Source of the DNA: Megascapheus bottae
Taxonomy: Eukaryota; Chordata; Mammalia; Rodentia; Geomyidae
Direction: 5' to 3'
Assembly (NCBI GenBank): GCA_024803745.1
Contig: JANJXV010000013.1
Coordinates: 30,298,001-30,362,000, forward strand
DNA: 64,000 nt
Positions 38,430 to 52,200 of the stretch are shown here, in pieces. Positions within the stretch are counted from its first letter, which is position 1. Each line of letters begins with the position of its first letter. Position numbers and translations under genes: made by a program. Below the pieces are notes generated by a model, which was not told the origin of the DNA, did not search any database, and worked only from the letters and a program-made list of their open reading frames with translations.

Positions 38430-40325
38430 TTCCTAACATAAATGACTAAGGCAAGGCTTTTTATTTTCCCCTAATCATTAAAAATTATTACCAAACAGGG
38501 GAAATGACAATTCCTCTTCATTTGATGCTGAATTTTGAACTGTTATATACATTAGGAGCAATTAACAGTGAACAATTAGCAAACATTACATGGAAAATGG
38601 ACATGAATTTGAAGGCTTGAAAAATGTATATGAAAACAGACTAGAGGCAATACATTAATGTTAATGAAATAGCCTGAAATTATAAATATAATAACTATTG
38701 CTAGCTAAGTTATAGTGAATATACTCTTGGTATAATAAATTGTTATGATCAACACTTTAAGAAGCAAAGAGGTGATAAGAAACGTAGTTATAAAGCTTTA
38801 ATTACTCTGACGTAGAAATATGACTCCAGGGAATTTTTCAGATTATAACTCATAAGAGCTGCCTACTCTCATTAAAAATGAAAATAAAATACATATGAAT
38901 AGTAAAAATAACATAGAAATTTGTACTTGTATGTTATTGCAAAACCAATTATACCGTCATTAAATATGTAACTGTAAGAATGATTAAATATGAAAATATG
39001 AAATACTTTTAATATGTTACCTACATTCAGAAAATTACATCTGCATGATAATAACAATTTGCCAAGTACAGGTTTGACTGAAATGAAATGGAGTCTAGCA
39101 TGCCAAGTATTCACTATGGATCAGCCTTTTTGAAAGGAAGATGAAAAAGAATGGGGTAGAAGAAAACCTGAACTAAAACACTATTGCAAATGTTTAAGCC
39201 ATTCTTCTAGCATATATATTTCATCAAAGCTACACATTGGGCAAACAGGTAAATTCCTTCAAAGCAGTCATTGACATAGGTATCACAGAAAAGGGAGTCC
39301 TTTTTCAGGTGGCTCTATGCTAATGATTCAAACCATGATAAACCTGTGACCTTGATTCTTGGAAAAGAGAGTCTCATTTAACCATGCAACTGCATGATTT
39401 TTTTGCTCATTTTCTCCAAGTCTTTGTTGTTAGACATTGTCTTTTCTGGTCCTTTAGGAACTGTGTGTGGAATAAGGGATATGAACCTGAGGGCTGTAGT
39501 GAGAAACTGAACAGGGAAAATATGATCTAAATTTTGCTCTCTTTTTTCACAGCTAGTGGGAAAAAACAAATTTTTCTTCCCTTAGGAATTTGGAAACATT
39601 GTACCATGCATCAGGTATTAACACTCAATCTCTAAGTGAAAATCAAAAAGAGAATGTGCAATTGCATTAATTCTTACTAAGCTTGAAAAAAAGGAGATCC
39701 AATTTCTAGTTCAATGAAAATGAGACAGAGCAAGTGTATTCTTTGCTTTCTCCACCTAACTTTGATGACACATTTTTGGAAAAGCTAAAAAAAAAAAGGT
39801 TGTTATTTTAAAGTACTTCAAATGCACCCAAAGTAATCTGATAGTCTCCTAAATATTCCATAACCTAGTGTTCTCCATTTATGAAGAAAAATACAAACCA
39901 ACCCAAAGAAATGAAAGATCATTTCTTAAATGTATCCACCTGATATTTGGGGTTTATCTATCATGTGAACTGAACTGAAACTTTTTCAAACAATAAGGAA
40001 TGTCTTAATTGCATGTGACGCCAACATGCCTTCTCAGAATGATATCTTGGTCATTAGCCAGTTCAGGATTGTACATTATATCATCATTGTTTTTTCTTCT
40101 TCTTAACATACTATAGTTTTTGTAACTAAACTTCTTAGTCCTGCCAATTGCAAACATGTCTCTATAATGTTGCCATTTGAACCCTTTGTACTTTGTGATA
40201 TTACCTCCTCCTTTCTATAGTCAGCCTTTTCTCAAAGATAAGCTAGTACCTTTGATTGAAAATTATAATTATAAAGAAATTTCTGGGTCATGTGTGTGCT
40301 CACGGCTGTTGTATTGTCAGTTTTA
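38430..40325. other. Unique AT-rich DNA
   Basis: No recognisable gene or interspersed repeat. Confidence 0.5.
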
Positions 40326-40556
40326 AAGGCCATAGGATCGGGCCAGGAGTTTAGCCCAGTGGTAGAGTGTTTGCCTAGCATGCACGAAGACCCAGGTACC
40401 ATTCTTCGGTACCGCATACATAGACAAAAGCTGGAAGTTGTGCTGTGGCTCAAGTGGTATGGTAGAGCTATAACCTTGAGAAAAGTCCAAGGACAGTGCT
40501 CAGGCCTTGAGTTTAAGCCCCATGACTGGCAAGAAAGGAAAAAAAAGACCATAGGA
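40326..40556 (+). mobile_element. IDL-Geo SINE with 12-bp TSD
   Basis: Full dimer at 40,338-40,544, with a small GGTATGGTAGAGC duplication in the right half at about 40,455-40,468. Direct repeat AAGRCCATAGGA at 40,326-40,337 and 40,545-40,556. Confidence 0.92.
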
Positions 40557-41560
40557 TAATGTCTATTCTGCATCAAGAGATAAATACTTGAATGCATATG
40601 CATTTCAACATGTTAAACTACTTAACATTTAGAATCATCACTTTCATTTACAATAATTATTTATCTGATAATATTTGTAAACTGTGATTTTATTTACAAA
40701 AATCAGAAGGAGCATAAAAACTCTAGGATTTCTACTGAATAGACTCTTAGACTTGAAGGTGTGATAGAAAACTTTTCTAGTGGAGGAAAGGAAATCTTAG
40801 ATGGCTTGCTTACTAGCTTGGTATCTTCTAGAAATTTAGCTGACTCTGTTTTGACCATTATACACTTTGAAAGAAAAATGAATTCAGAACTGAGTCTTCA
40901 AAATCAGAAAGTTCATTAACTAATTGGAGTGAATGGGGGAAAGCAGACTAAACTCTAGAAGGCAGACTGAAGCTAGAGGAAAAAGCTAAATTTAGATTTG
41001 ATCTGGAGTTACTGAGGAACTCAGCAGGCTTTGCAACTGACAAATTGTAGGATTTACGTTGGTGACTAAGAGACAACAGACAACGCATAGAAGAGAAGGT
41101 TTAGGTAAGTGGTGACTGGATATGACCCAAGGCATTATACCAAATAATATCTAGGGGCAAAGCAGACACCTGGAATGAAAGCAGCATGGTAAATAAGTTG
41201 GATCTATATGGTATTTACTAATTATTATGGCAGTTTTCTTCTCTAAGAAAAAAAACAGAACTCATTGTCTGCCATCTTAAAATGTAATTCAGAAAATGAT
41301 ATACCACTATAGATTAGGAATGCTTCTTTTCTCCCTAATCAAATTTAGGTTTCAGTCTTGCATAGGCTTTTGAAACAAATGGGGGGAGGACAATTTTAGT
41401 TATCAATCCCAGTGTTTCAAAAAAAATTACATTGGAAGTACTTTTTATTGATAGATAAACATTTTTTGAAGTAGAGATAAGGTGATCAATGCTCTATTGC
41501 ACTTATTTATTAATTTATTCATTTGCTATTTTTGTTTATCTTTCGTACTTATTAAAAACT
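40557..41560. other. Unique AT-rich DNA
   Basis: No recognisable gene or repeat. Confidence 0.5.
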
Positions 41561-41564
41561 GTCC

Positions 41565-43125
41565 CCAAAAAAGGAGGGGAGATGGTGGATGGTCAACAGG
41601 AAGCCTACATAGCTCTGTCTGAGAAACCAAAGCTTTAGAATTTTACTGAATAGTACATGCCTAAAGCTTCACAACAAAGTGAACCATAATTGTACAGAGA
41701 CATTTTTTCCCCCAGAGAGAAAAATTACTGGCAGCCTGCTTAACAGAACAGATTTGAATACATTAACAGCCGCAGCAGCCACCTTCACAGCAGTGGCCTG
41801 AGAGAGCCAGGACAAAGGTTACCAATCAGAGTTTGCGTGGCTTTTCACTCACTTCCGGAGTTAAAAGGATGACTACGAGCAGAAAACCACATTCTGCTAG
41901 CCACAAACTAATGCAGATCATGGACACAGATAGTGGACCAATGGAAACCCCAAGGGAAAATGTATCTCTCATAAGCCATCCTCACACCTGCCCAAGAACA
42001 GCCTCTATTCCTGGCAGAAATGCCATCTTTGATACTGGCTGAGCAGCTGACCAGTAACATGGGCCTGAGAGGCAGCAACTACCACACCATTTTTCAACAG
42101 GACAAATGAATCTGACCAGTGAAACACATCTCCACCCAGGAAAAGGTAGCCTTACTCAGGAGGAGGAGGAAGCTTCCTTTTGGGTAGGTCTGCTTTACCT
42201 GGGAGAGGCACAGCAGGAGACAGCGCTGCACAGCTATAATAAAGATATTACAGTCATAGAGCAGCTCAACCTACAGCTTAGCTAGCTACAGGAATTAAAA
42301 GACAAAAAATCCGTAAAATATCAATGAGAAAGAAAAGCAATAACAAGAAAACGAAACAAACAAACAAACAAAAAAACCCAGATAGGCCATGAAAGCCTAG
42401 ATCAGCTCCAGGCTGGTCTCAGAAGCTGCACTGTATGGGAAAATCCACTGATTCCAGACTCACCACAACCCCCCCTCTACATTAATATTTACTTGCAGAT
42501 TTACTCCCACCTACAGAAACCAGCCATCTCCTTCCTGCATTACCACAGAAAGCAAACCCCCTTTCTCACAAAGTTAGGTGGGGAGGAGGGATACAAATAC
42601 TCCAAGTTGGTAAGGCAAAACTTTTTTTCTGCCCAAACAAAACTGATATGAGAAGCCAATCAAACCACAAGGAAAGCTGAGTACAGCAAAGAAAAGAAAG
42701 AGGTTGAAGGAAAACATCTTTCAATAATTGTGTTCTTCTAAAGTCTGTGCAACTACAGGAATATGGGTGGGTTTTTGTTTTAAAACTGTGTTCTCTTGTG
42801 GTACTGGATTTGTTTACATTTTCAGGTGAAAAGAACCAGTCATAGAAACACAAGAAAAAAAATGACAAATCAAGGAATCCCAACTCCCACTCAAAATAAA
42901 CAGGAAACTGAGCAGTCAATGAAAAATCTAGAGTATTTTTCTCAATGCCTTTCCAACATTATTGGTAAATGTGCTGAATAAAAAGACAAATTATTCACAT
43001 GGACATTTGTCAGCATGTTGAGGTTATGGGAGGGGTTAACATTCTTCAAAAGAAAATGCATTCATTATCTTGTGTGGAGAACTGTAAACCCCTCTATATC
43101 TCACCTTTACAATAAAATTTAAAAT
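41565..43125 (+). mobile_element. L1-related element: 5' region, ORF1 stub and 3' end only
   Basis: Opens near 41,565 with GGAGGGGAGATGGTGGATGG, followed by about 1.3 kb of GC-richer sequence unlike its flanks, as expected of an L1 5'UTR. At 42,862 an ATG begins TNQGIPTPTQNKQ, clearly related to the ORF1 start of the full-length L1 at 54,279 (SNQGIASPTQHKQ). The frame stops after about 40 codons, and by 43,080 the sequence reads as an L1-like 3' terminus (CTGTAAACCCCTCTATAT, CAATAAAA). ORF2 and most of ORF1 are absent. No TSD found. Confidence 0.5.
42862..42981 (+). pseudogene. L1 ORF1 N-terminal stub
   Basis: About 39 codons from an ATG. The start resembles the ORF1 start of the minus-strand L1, and the following residues (ETEQSMKNLEYFSQCLSN) would lie in the pre-coiled-coil region. 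It ends at a stop without the coiled coil, RRM or C-terminal domain, so it cannot form the ORF1p trimer or bind RNA. The open frame extends upstream to 42,796 but that part is 5'UTR-like. Confidence 0.6.
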
Positions 43126-43129
43126 ACAA

Positions 43130-44335
43130 AGAAATAAAAATACTTTATAGAGAATGTGTTTTTAAGACTAATGCCTAATTTTTACCTATGTAGTAACAAC
43201 AATAATAAGTAAATATATTTGATAAATTGAATTATTTGTACACCAGTTCTTTTACATTTATTCTTTTACATTTCAGATTGCACAAGAATGAAACTGACAT
43301 GGTCAGGGAATTTGTACAGCATTGTCACTGACAGTAGATTTGCAATTTGCAGCTTATACAGCATCATCTAATGCCACAGCAATTTCTGTGAGTTGAAGTA
43401 ATTTTCATGTCCATCATGCCTGATTTTTTTCTCACAAAATCAATAACAAAGTACTTTTCCTCACAAATGGTTCTGTAGCTTTCTTGCTATGTTTCATAAG
43501 ATCTCTGAAGATATCTGTCGAGTCACTATGCTATATTCTTCCTTCACTGAAACACCTTAAGATTAAGTTTCATAGCCTGAGATCTATTTGTCATAGTTCT
43601 CATAAGCTCATAAGGGTCAGCTTGTTCTTTTGTGGATTTTGTCAGTGTACTCTACATGCCAAATGGAAAGATAATTGTGTGATATAATTGTTGGGTCTTC
43701 TATTTTCTACACTCTATTCCACACTCTACTTTCTACACTCTGTTTGCATTGTGTGCCTAAAATTTTTTCAGCAGTTTTATTGTAATGATTGCTTTTTATT
43801 TGATTTCTATTTTATTTTGACCCATGGCAAACACATGCAAAAGTGTGCAAGTTGGGATGTTTTTTAAAGGTCCATTTTCTTTCTGAGATATAGAAAAGCA
43901 GAAGATACATTTCTCTATTAAATGACAAATAGTTTGTCTGTGTATATGTATATACATATATATAGGCATAAATGCATATAGCTTAAAGTTCAATTTTGAT
44001 TCTAGTAATGGCTCTCAACTCTTTCCCAGTGAAACTAAAGGTCATGATTGCTTAACTATGCTATGAGCCAAGGGTCCTTTACAAGCTTTTACTGCTTGTC
44101 CTCTATATTGCCCACATTCTCATAAGAGTCCTTCATTTACATTAGATTTAATCTTCCACTTTTCAACTTGCATGTCAGTAGTACTAGAAATAGACCCAAA
44201 AGGCAGATTTATAAAATGTAATTATAGGACTGAATTGTTCACAGATTTTGCAAATGCAAGAAATGCTTTGTGGACCAGGCGAAGGGACACAATAATGTGT
44301 CATAGCTAGGGACTGTGATCATAAAACATATATGC
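43130..44335. other. Unique AT-rich DNA
   Basis: No recognisable gene; a TA/TG-rich run lies at 43,940-43,965. Confidence 0.5.
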
Positions 44336-44339
44336 AAAA

Positions 44340-44560
44340 TATCTAACCACCTGTAATTCATGACTGTCAGCCCAGCTACTCAGAAAAGTTGGTTCTTGAG
44401 TATCACATGCAGGTTGAGCCCAGGCTATCTGAAGCATTTTATCTCATTAACTAACAAATCAAATAATACCAGACAAAGCAATGGTATATATGATTGTTAG
44501 AGCATAAGCCTCAGTGAAATAACTGAAGCAAGAGTTTGAAATCTTTAGAGGAAAATTGGG
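44340..44560 (+). mobile_element. Decayed B1 plus ID-like composite SINE
   Basis: CACCTGTAATTCATGACTG and CCAGCTACTCAGAAAAGTTG match the B1 half; ATGATTGTTAGAGCATAAGCC and GAGTTTGAAATC match the tRNA-like right half. Heavily mutated. Confidence 0.6.
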
Positions 44561-44564
44561 TACA

Positions 44565-45615
44565 ATATTTTTTAAGGAATACAAGTGGATATTTTAAGAG
44601 TCAATGTCATTTTCCCAACTTACTGAGCATGTTATATTTACAGTGGAGGAATTGTAGGTTGACTTTCTATTTCTGATGAAATTAAGAACTACACAGAGAC
44701 AGGCATGTATATAGAATAAATGTATTTTGTGGCTCAGTTTCTAGGTCTGAAAAAAGAAGCATTTTATAATCAAATCAGTGCTTAATATCACCAGTGTTTT
44801 TAGAGTGTTGAATAAATATAGAAATGGGAATATTGGAGTACATACACACAAGTAAAAATAAATATTTAAATTCACTTGAACTCCCTTGTAAACAAGAACA
44901 TACTCTTACTTCAATATTAAGAGCTAGGTACCTGAAGAGCAGCCACAGAAGGACATAATAATTAAAAGTTCTTGTCAATTACCCTGAAAGATCATATACT
45001 CATACCTAAAATGTTTTTTCTAAGCCTTCCATATGGACATAATCACTTGAGAATTAATCAGCATATTGAGTGGAGTAGATGCCACTGCCCACTTAGGAAT
45101 AATTAGGAAGGGCAACTTTCTGAAGGCAACAAATCTGTAGTTAGAAGGTTTCTCTGATCCTGGAAGACAATTACAATTTTTCTAAGAGAATTTCATACTT
45201 TCTCCATGTTTCTCCCAGTAAATAGATGTTTGTGATTGTCATTTATGTTTGGAACACAAGTTTGTCTTGCCAATGCATCTTAGTATTCCTAGCTTCAATT
45301 TGCCCTATGCAATCTTCCAAGACTTAGAGATATTTCTGTCTTCAGTGCTCATTTTTTTCTATGGTATAGCAAATAGACCCAGGCTTACATTGCTAGTCTT
45401 TGCTAACAGCGTCTGCTTCCACATTGTATTGTTAACTGGAAGCAAATCTCTTTCTTTCAAATTCAATACTTAAGATAAATATTATCAGTTTTGGAATGGG
45501 TCAGAGGGAGTTTAGAGATGGTAGAACAAAGGGTGAAAATGCAGCAGTGATGCTCTCTATACTATATTGAAATAAACTATGAAACTTGTGGAAATGAGGA
45601 AACAAGGCCACACTA
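44565..45615. other. Unique AT-rich DNA
   Basis: No recognisable gene or repeat. Confidence 0.5.
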
Positions 45616-45619
45616 AAGC

Positions 45620-45845
45620 TAAAAACACAACCCTTGTTCATTGCAGAGTTGTTTATCAGAGCTAAGATATGGAATCAACCCAGATGACCCTGATGAACAG
45701 ATTAAGAAATTGTGGAAATCTATGCTTCCATCAGAAAGAAGAAAATGGAAAAACTTGGGAAAACTATATTTTAAGAGAAAAAAGCCAGATCCAAAGAAAG
45801 ATACGTTTTTCAGTTTCCCTCATTTGATGTAATTGCAATGTGCCT
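45620..45845 (+). mobile_element. Old L1 ORF2 C-terminal fragment
   Basis: A 63-codon frame (45,641-45,832) reads SCLSELRYGINPD, DEQIKKLWKS and KWKNLGK, matching the ALFTIAKIWNQP, DEWIKKMWY and KWKDLGK motifs of L1 ORF2. The nucleotide sequence continues into CCAGATCCAAAGAAAGATA and CAGTTTCCCTCATTTG. Confidence 0.75.
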
Positions 45846-45849
45846 ATAA

Positions 45850-46540
45850 ATCAGCAAATAAATACACTAGATAATAAATGACAAAAGTAAACTTAGATAT
45901 AATAATGTGCAAAGAATGCAAATTCACACAGTGAAGCTAAGGGAAGACATTTTTAGGAGGTGGTCACAAAAAATTTCAATGGATATGGACATATGACCAT
46001 TATTGAGATTTTATGAGTGAGACTGATTAAAATAAAACAAACTCATGCGAAGAAATCAGAATTACAAAATGAAAAATAACATTTTCCTGTATTTCAGAGC
46101 ATCTCTAAAAGTACAAGTTGAGTACAGCGAACAATAATCTCTGCATTTACAATCAACACAATTTATTTAATCTTTTTTGATGAGTTAATGCCTCTCAGAG
46201 GCATACCAATATTTTATAACAAAAATCTCATTACATATATTGGTATGAAATTATATGCCCTTCAGTTTTACCTATCAGACCATTAAAACCACAAGATTAG
46301 AGATTATAATATCCTATTTTGTCTATTTTCTAACTATATTCTATATGTCTGACTGTACTTATTATTTAACTTATGCTTTATAATGAAATTTGGCAAATCA
46401 ATAATTTGTTGACTCATCCTTTCTGTTCTTTCTCTGCAAAACTGTTTCATATTTACCACATACTTTATGGGAACATTGGATATTTTGTATTTATTTTCCC
46501 CATATACCCTGTATTATTCATCCATCCCTGCCTCAGTATC
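45850..46540. other. Unique AT-rich DNA
   Basis: No recognisable gene or repeat. Confidence 0.45.
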
Positions 46541-46544
46541 CAAC

Positions 46545-46797
46545 TACCCTTTGTTTTTTATTTTAAAAATTTCATCATGAGTCTTAAACTCAGCCTGGAC
46601 ATTGTCCCTGAGCTATTTTGCTCAAGAGTAGAGTCCTATTACTTGGGGCTACAGCTCTGTTACTGTTTTTGAGTAATTAGTTGGAGATGAGAATATCCAA
46701 AGGATTTTTTTTCCTAGGCCAGATTTGAATCATGATCCTGAAATCTCAACCTCCTGAGTAGCTAGAATTACAGGTATGAATCACCATCACCCAGCTT
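46545..46797 (-). mobile_element. B1 plus ID-like composite SINE
   Basis: Tail complement at left, TTGTCCCTGAGCTATTTTGC right-half region, AATTAGTTGGAGATGAGAA linker, CTCCTGAGTAGCTAGAATTA and CACCCAGCT at the B1 start. Confidence 0.82.
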
Positions 46798-46799
46798 TT

Positions 46800-48325
46800 C
46801 ATCCCCTGTTGTAATCTCATTTGAGCTTCTGTTATCAATTTTGTTAAATACATGTTAATAGAAAGCTTTACTCCATTTGAAGCAGAATTGAGACACTCGA
46901 CTGCCAATGTTGCCAATGACATTTTTGTGTATATGGAACTTAATTTTTATTGGGCAAATAATTTAACTTTATTCTTGCTTAGTAAGCTCATTAAATATAT
47001 ATATGACTGAAATATAGTATATTCTTATTGTAAATATCCTAAAACAGGCAAAATATGTGTATGTGAAGTGCATCAATAAAAAGTGTGAGTACATGAACAT
47101 GAAACAAACTAAACTTTCTCTTGCACAAAGTAAAATCCCTCAACATTTGATTTTGGTGAACTTTCTTTAAAATAAAAGAATGTTTACAGTTTTGGTATTA
47201 TTAAGCAGTTTTCTTAGCCCTCATGTATTTTGAGAAGGAAGCTGAAGTGATTTCTCCTTTGCCTCAAACCAGACGTGAGGCAGATGTTGAAGTACAGGTT
47301 TTTCTCCTGAGGGATTTATCTGAGCAACCTCCTCCATTTTATTACTAACAGGAACAAATCACTGATATATTGAATGCCAAAGTTTGAATGCCAAAGCTTT
47401 CACTCCCAGTCATTCGCAAGCTGTTTTATTACCCATGTCCTGACACTTATTGCCATACTATATAATGAAATACTTGTTCTTTCTCCCAGTAATCTCAGTG
47501 GTGTCTATTTGCCACAAACATTTCTGTCTGTTTTTTTGTGGGATTAGAGCCAAAGTGTGGGAAAGTATATGTTTCCAGACTAAATAATCTTTCATTCTCT
47601 GAAGTGAGAATCCCTGAATTTCACTTTTTCTTTAACTTAAGGAAGAAAAGAATGACCTTTTAGAAACACTCTGTTCTCTTGAGATGTTTCACAATTGTCC
47701 AAAATAATTCAAGTACCTTCCAATTCCATTGTATCCTCATTGTAAATCATGACTATCGCCAGTGAATATCAAGTGAAATTTGTCACCAGCTCTTGCTAAG
47801 AAGTGTTCCACTAATCTCTGCAGGCACAGAAAAATTTAATTATTACAAAGATAAAAATGTGAACTATTTACCTTGCTAAAATGTGGATAGAATAATTTCT
47901 TTACTATTCCCATCTTCCTGTCACTATATTTGATTAAATAATTTGATTTTGATAAAATGAAATCATACCATCTATATAGTAAAATAGCTTTATTTTTCTA
48001 TCACTGAATTGTTGTGTTAAAATATAATTCTAGCTTACTTACTGGTATATTAACTACATATACTTATAGCCTTATCCATAATATTAAGCTCATTAATACT
48101 CATGCTCATTAATGATCTCAACTTATATTGACTAAAGTTATATAGAAAACCTATGGTAACATTAAAACCTGGTATTAATATATGAAACAATTGAATTACT
48201 TACCTTAGTTGACTAAAATTATTTGAAATAAGGACCATGTAATTGTATAAGCCAACACTGAGTAAAGGAACAATTAATTGACATAAGAGCATAAATTAGT
48301 ATATCAGATTTGTTAAGAAAATGCC
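46800..48325. other. Unique AT-rich DNA
   Basis: No recognisable gene; TTGAATGCCAAAG is repeated in tandem at 47,373-47,396, a minor slip. Confidence 0.5.
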
Positions 48326-48328
48326 TAA

Positions 48329-48567
48329 TTTTTCTTTTTTTGTTGAATATAGGATTTGAACACTAGTCCTGGGTACTGTCGCTGAGCTCTTCAGCTCAAG
48401 GCTACTACCCTACCTCTTAGGCCACAGCACCACTTGTAGTTTTCTAGTGGTTAATTGGAGCTAAAAGTCTCAAGGGCTTAAGTGCCCAGGCTACCTTTGC
48501 TCCTCAATCCTAAGATCTCAGCTTTCTGAGTAGCTAAGATTACAGGCATGAACCACCACACCCAGCT
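48329..48567 (-). mobile_element. B1 plus ID-like composite SINE
   Basis: T-rich tail, GGCCACAGCACCACTTG, AGTGGTTAATTGGAGC, TCTGAGTAGCTAAGATTACA and CACCACACCCAGCT. Confidence 0.88.
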
Positions 48568-49211
48568 TTTAATAATTTTCTAGATGTATAACACAAGAAA
48601 TCGTGCAGAACATAACAAATATATTTTTGATTCTGAATTTTATTTATTAAGAAGATATGCTTTCATTTGGTTCACTTGACAACTACACATATGCTTTTTT
48701 TTCATGGATAATTTTACTCTTTCTTAACATCCAGAACAAGATAATTCCATTATTCTTGAATGTTACTACAGGAATAGAAGGAAAACTCTTCAATTTTCTT
48801 TTTTTAAATCACTGTATTTATTTATTTATTTATTTTCACTTTATTATTGTAATTAATAGAAGGGTTGCATTAAATTCACCAGATAGAAGGTGCATTAATT
48901 CACATACATTGATAGCCTTTCTCATGTCTTGGTCCCCATTTTCCTCCCCCCACACCCATGTTTTCCCCCCTTCCCTATCCAATTTCAAATAACCAAATAC
49001 AAATATATCCGATATATCAGATAACAAAGTGAGATACTGTAACAATATGAGACAACCAAGGGACTGCAAAAGAGATGAGAAATAACCTAGTACATTAAGG
49101 ACAACAATCACTCATTATATGGCTATTTTTTCTATATCCTAGAGGTCCTTTCATTTAGCATCATACTATACGGCCTTATGTATCTAGGCTTTGCTCTATT
49201 GCAAATCTCTT

Positions 49212-52200
49212 CTAGGAGAGCCCAAGGTTCCTACTGATTATGACAAATGAGGGAAACCACTGAGCCTATGTTCCTTTGAGTTTGGCTTACTTCACTTAAT
49301 ATGATTTTTTCTAAATCTTTCCATTTCCTAACAAATGGGGTGATGTCATTCTGACAGCAGCATAGAATTCCATTGTGTACAAATACCACATCTTGTTGAT
49401 CCACTCATCAACTGAGGGACATCTGGGTTGGTTCCATATCTTTGTTGGGTAAATAGTGCTGCAATGAACATCATTGTGCTAGTGGATTTACTATGTCCTT
49501 CTTTCTGGACAATTGGGTAAATGCCTGGTTGTGGAATTGCTGGGTCATAGGAGAGCTCCATGTTAAGTCTTTTGAGGAACTGCCATACTGCTTTCCATAA
49601 TAGCTGAATGAGTTTTCACTCCCACCAACAGTGTAGTAGTGATCCCTCCTGGCCACATCCCTTCCAGCATCTGTTATTGTTCGTTTTCCTGATCCTGGCC
49701 ATTCTAACTGGAGTGAGGTGGAATCTTAGAGTTGTTTTGATTTGCATTTCTTTTATGACCAGAGATGTTGAGCATTTCTTCATGTGTCTCTAGGCCATTT
49801 TTGTTTCTTCTTCAGAGAAGACTCTCTTTAAGTCTTTGGCCCATCTTTTAATGGGATGGTTGTTACTTTGAGGATTAGATTTAGAGTTATTCAATTTTTT
49901 GAATTGTTGACATATTTTAGATATGAGGCCTTTGTCTGTTTTATGGTTACTGAAGATCTTCTCCCACTCTGTAGGCTTCCTAATTAATTTACTAGCTATG
50001 TCCTTTGCCATACAAAAGCTCTGCAGTTTAATGCAGTCTCACTTATCCAGCCTTTCTCTGATTTGTTGTGATTCTTGGTCCTTATTAAGAAAGTTTCGAC
50101 CTGTGCCAAGGAGGCCTAGTGTGTTTCCTATTCCTTCTGGTAAAGTTTTCAGAGTGTCGGCTTTTACCTCGAGGTCTTTGATCCATTTGGAGTTAATTCT
50201 AGTGCAGGGTGACAAAGAAGGATCCAACTTTAGTTTTCTGCAGGTGCTTAACCAGTTCTGCCAGTACCACTTGTTGAAGAGGCTGTCTTTCTTCCATTCT
50301 ATTTTTTTGGCTCCCTTGTCAAAGATTAGGTGGCCATAGGTCTGTGGTTTAATATCTGGGTCCTCAGTTCTATTCCATTGGTCTTCAGGCCTGTTCTTGT
50401 GCCAGTACCAAGCTGTCTTGACAATTATAGCTCTGTAATAGAGTCTAAAGTTTGGAATTGAAATTCCTTCAGCGCTGTTCTTTCTACTATGTAGTGTTTT
50501 TCTTATACGAGGTCTTTTATTATTCCATATGAAATTTTGAATTGCCTATACTGTTTTTTTAAAGAATGATATTGGGATATTGATGGGTGTTGCATTGAAT
50601 TTGTAGATAGCCCTTGGCAAGATTGTCATTTTCACAATGTTGATTCTTCCAATCCAGGAGCATGGGAAGTTTTTCCATTTCCTCAGTTCTGCTTTAATTT
50701 CCTTTTTCAGGGTTTTAAGGTTTTCATCAAGAAGTCCTTTACATTCTTAGTTAAGCTAATTCCTAGGTACTTTATTTTCTTTGAAGCTATTGCAAAAGGA
50801 GTTGTTTTCCTGATTGTTGTCTCATTCCTCTCACTGTTGGTATAGAGGAAGGCAGTTGATTTTTGAGGGTTAATTTTAAACCCTGCTATCCTTCCATAAT
50901 TTTGAATCAGCTCAAGAAGCTTGGGAGTTGAGTCTATAGGATTCTTTAAATACAGAATCATGTTATCTGCAAAGAGGGATAATTTTACTTCCTCTTGCCC
51001 TTCTTGGATCCCCTTTATGCTTGCTTCTTACCTTATTGCTCTGGCTAGGAATCCTAATACTATGTTAAAGAGGAGTGGAGAGAGTGGGCATCCTTGTCTC
51101 GTTCCTGATTTTAGAGGGAATGGTTTTAGCTTTTCGCCATTAAGTATAATACTAGCTGTGGGTTTGTCATACACAGCCTTTATTACACTGAGGAATGTTC
51201 CATGGATTCCTAGTTTCTCCAGAGCTTTTAACATAAAGGGGTGTTGGATCTTGTCAAATGCCTTTTCTCCATCTATTGAGACAATCATTTGATTTTTGTC
51301 CCTGCTCCTGTTGATGTGTTGAATTATATTATTTGATTTGTGTATGTTGAACCAGCTTTGCCTGCCTGTGATGAATCCTGTTTGATCATAGTGTATAATT
51401 TTTTTGATGAGTTGTTGTAGACGGATGGCCAGTATTTTGCTGAGATGTTTTGCATCGATGTTCATCAAAGAAATAGGTCTACAATTCTCTTTCTTTGATG
51501 AATCTCTGTCTGGTTTGGGGATGAGGGTTATACTGGCTTCATAGAATGAGTTTGGTAAAGAACCTTCATTTTCAATTTCGTTGAAGAGCTTGAGGAGTAT
51601 TGGCGTGATCTCTGCTTTGAAGACCTTATGGAATTCAGCTGTGAATCCATCTGGCCCTGGGCTTTTCTTAGGTGGAAGGTCCCTTATTGCCATTTCTATT
51701 TCAGTGCTTGAAATAGGCCTGTTTAGTTGGGTTAGTTCTTCTTGGTTCAGTGTGGGTATGTTAATATTGGCTAGGAATTCATCCATGTCTCCTAGATTCT
51801 CAAATTTGTTGGCATAGAGTTTAAAAAAGTATTCCCTTATGATGCTCTGGATCTTGGTAATTTCTGTCATGATATTACCATTTTTGTCTGTGATTTTGTT
51901 TATTTCGGCAGGCTCCCTACTTTTTTCGGTAAGATTTGCCAAGGGTCTGTCAATTTTGTTAATTTTTTCAAAGAACCAACTCCTTGTTTTGTTGATTCTT
52001 TCTATAGTTTTTTTGGACTCCAATTCATTTAATTCTGCTTTGATTTTAAGAATTTGCTTCCTTCTACTGGGATTAGGATTGGTTTGTTGCTCATTTTCCA
52101 GGAGCTTAAGGTGACACATTAAATTGTTGGTTTGCAATTTTTCCAATTTGTTATTGTAGGCACTCAGAGCTATAAATTTTCCTCTGAGTACTGCTTTTGC

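Noticed and set aside
40232..40603. A 123-codon minus-strand open frame with a protein-like appearance
   Set aside because: It lies across an IDL-Geo SINE with a clear TSD; the same residues recur wherever this SINE is read antisense.
49923..50339. A 138-codon plus-strand open frame, and others at 50,921-51,292, 51,581-51,817 and 51,839-52,114
   Set aside because: All are antisense shadows of L1 ORF2, which is clear on the minus strand.
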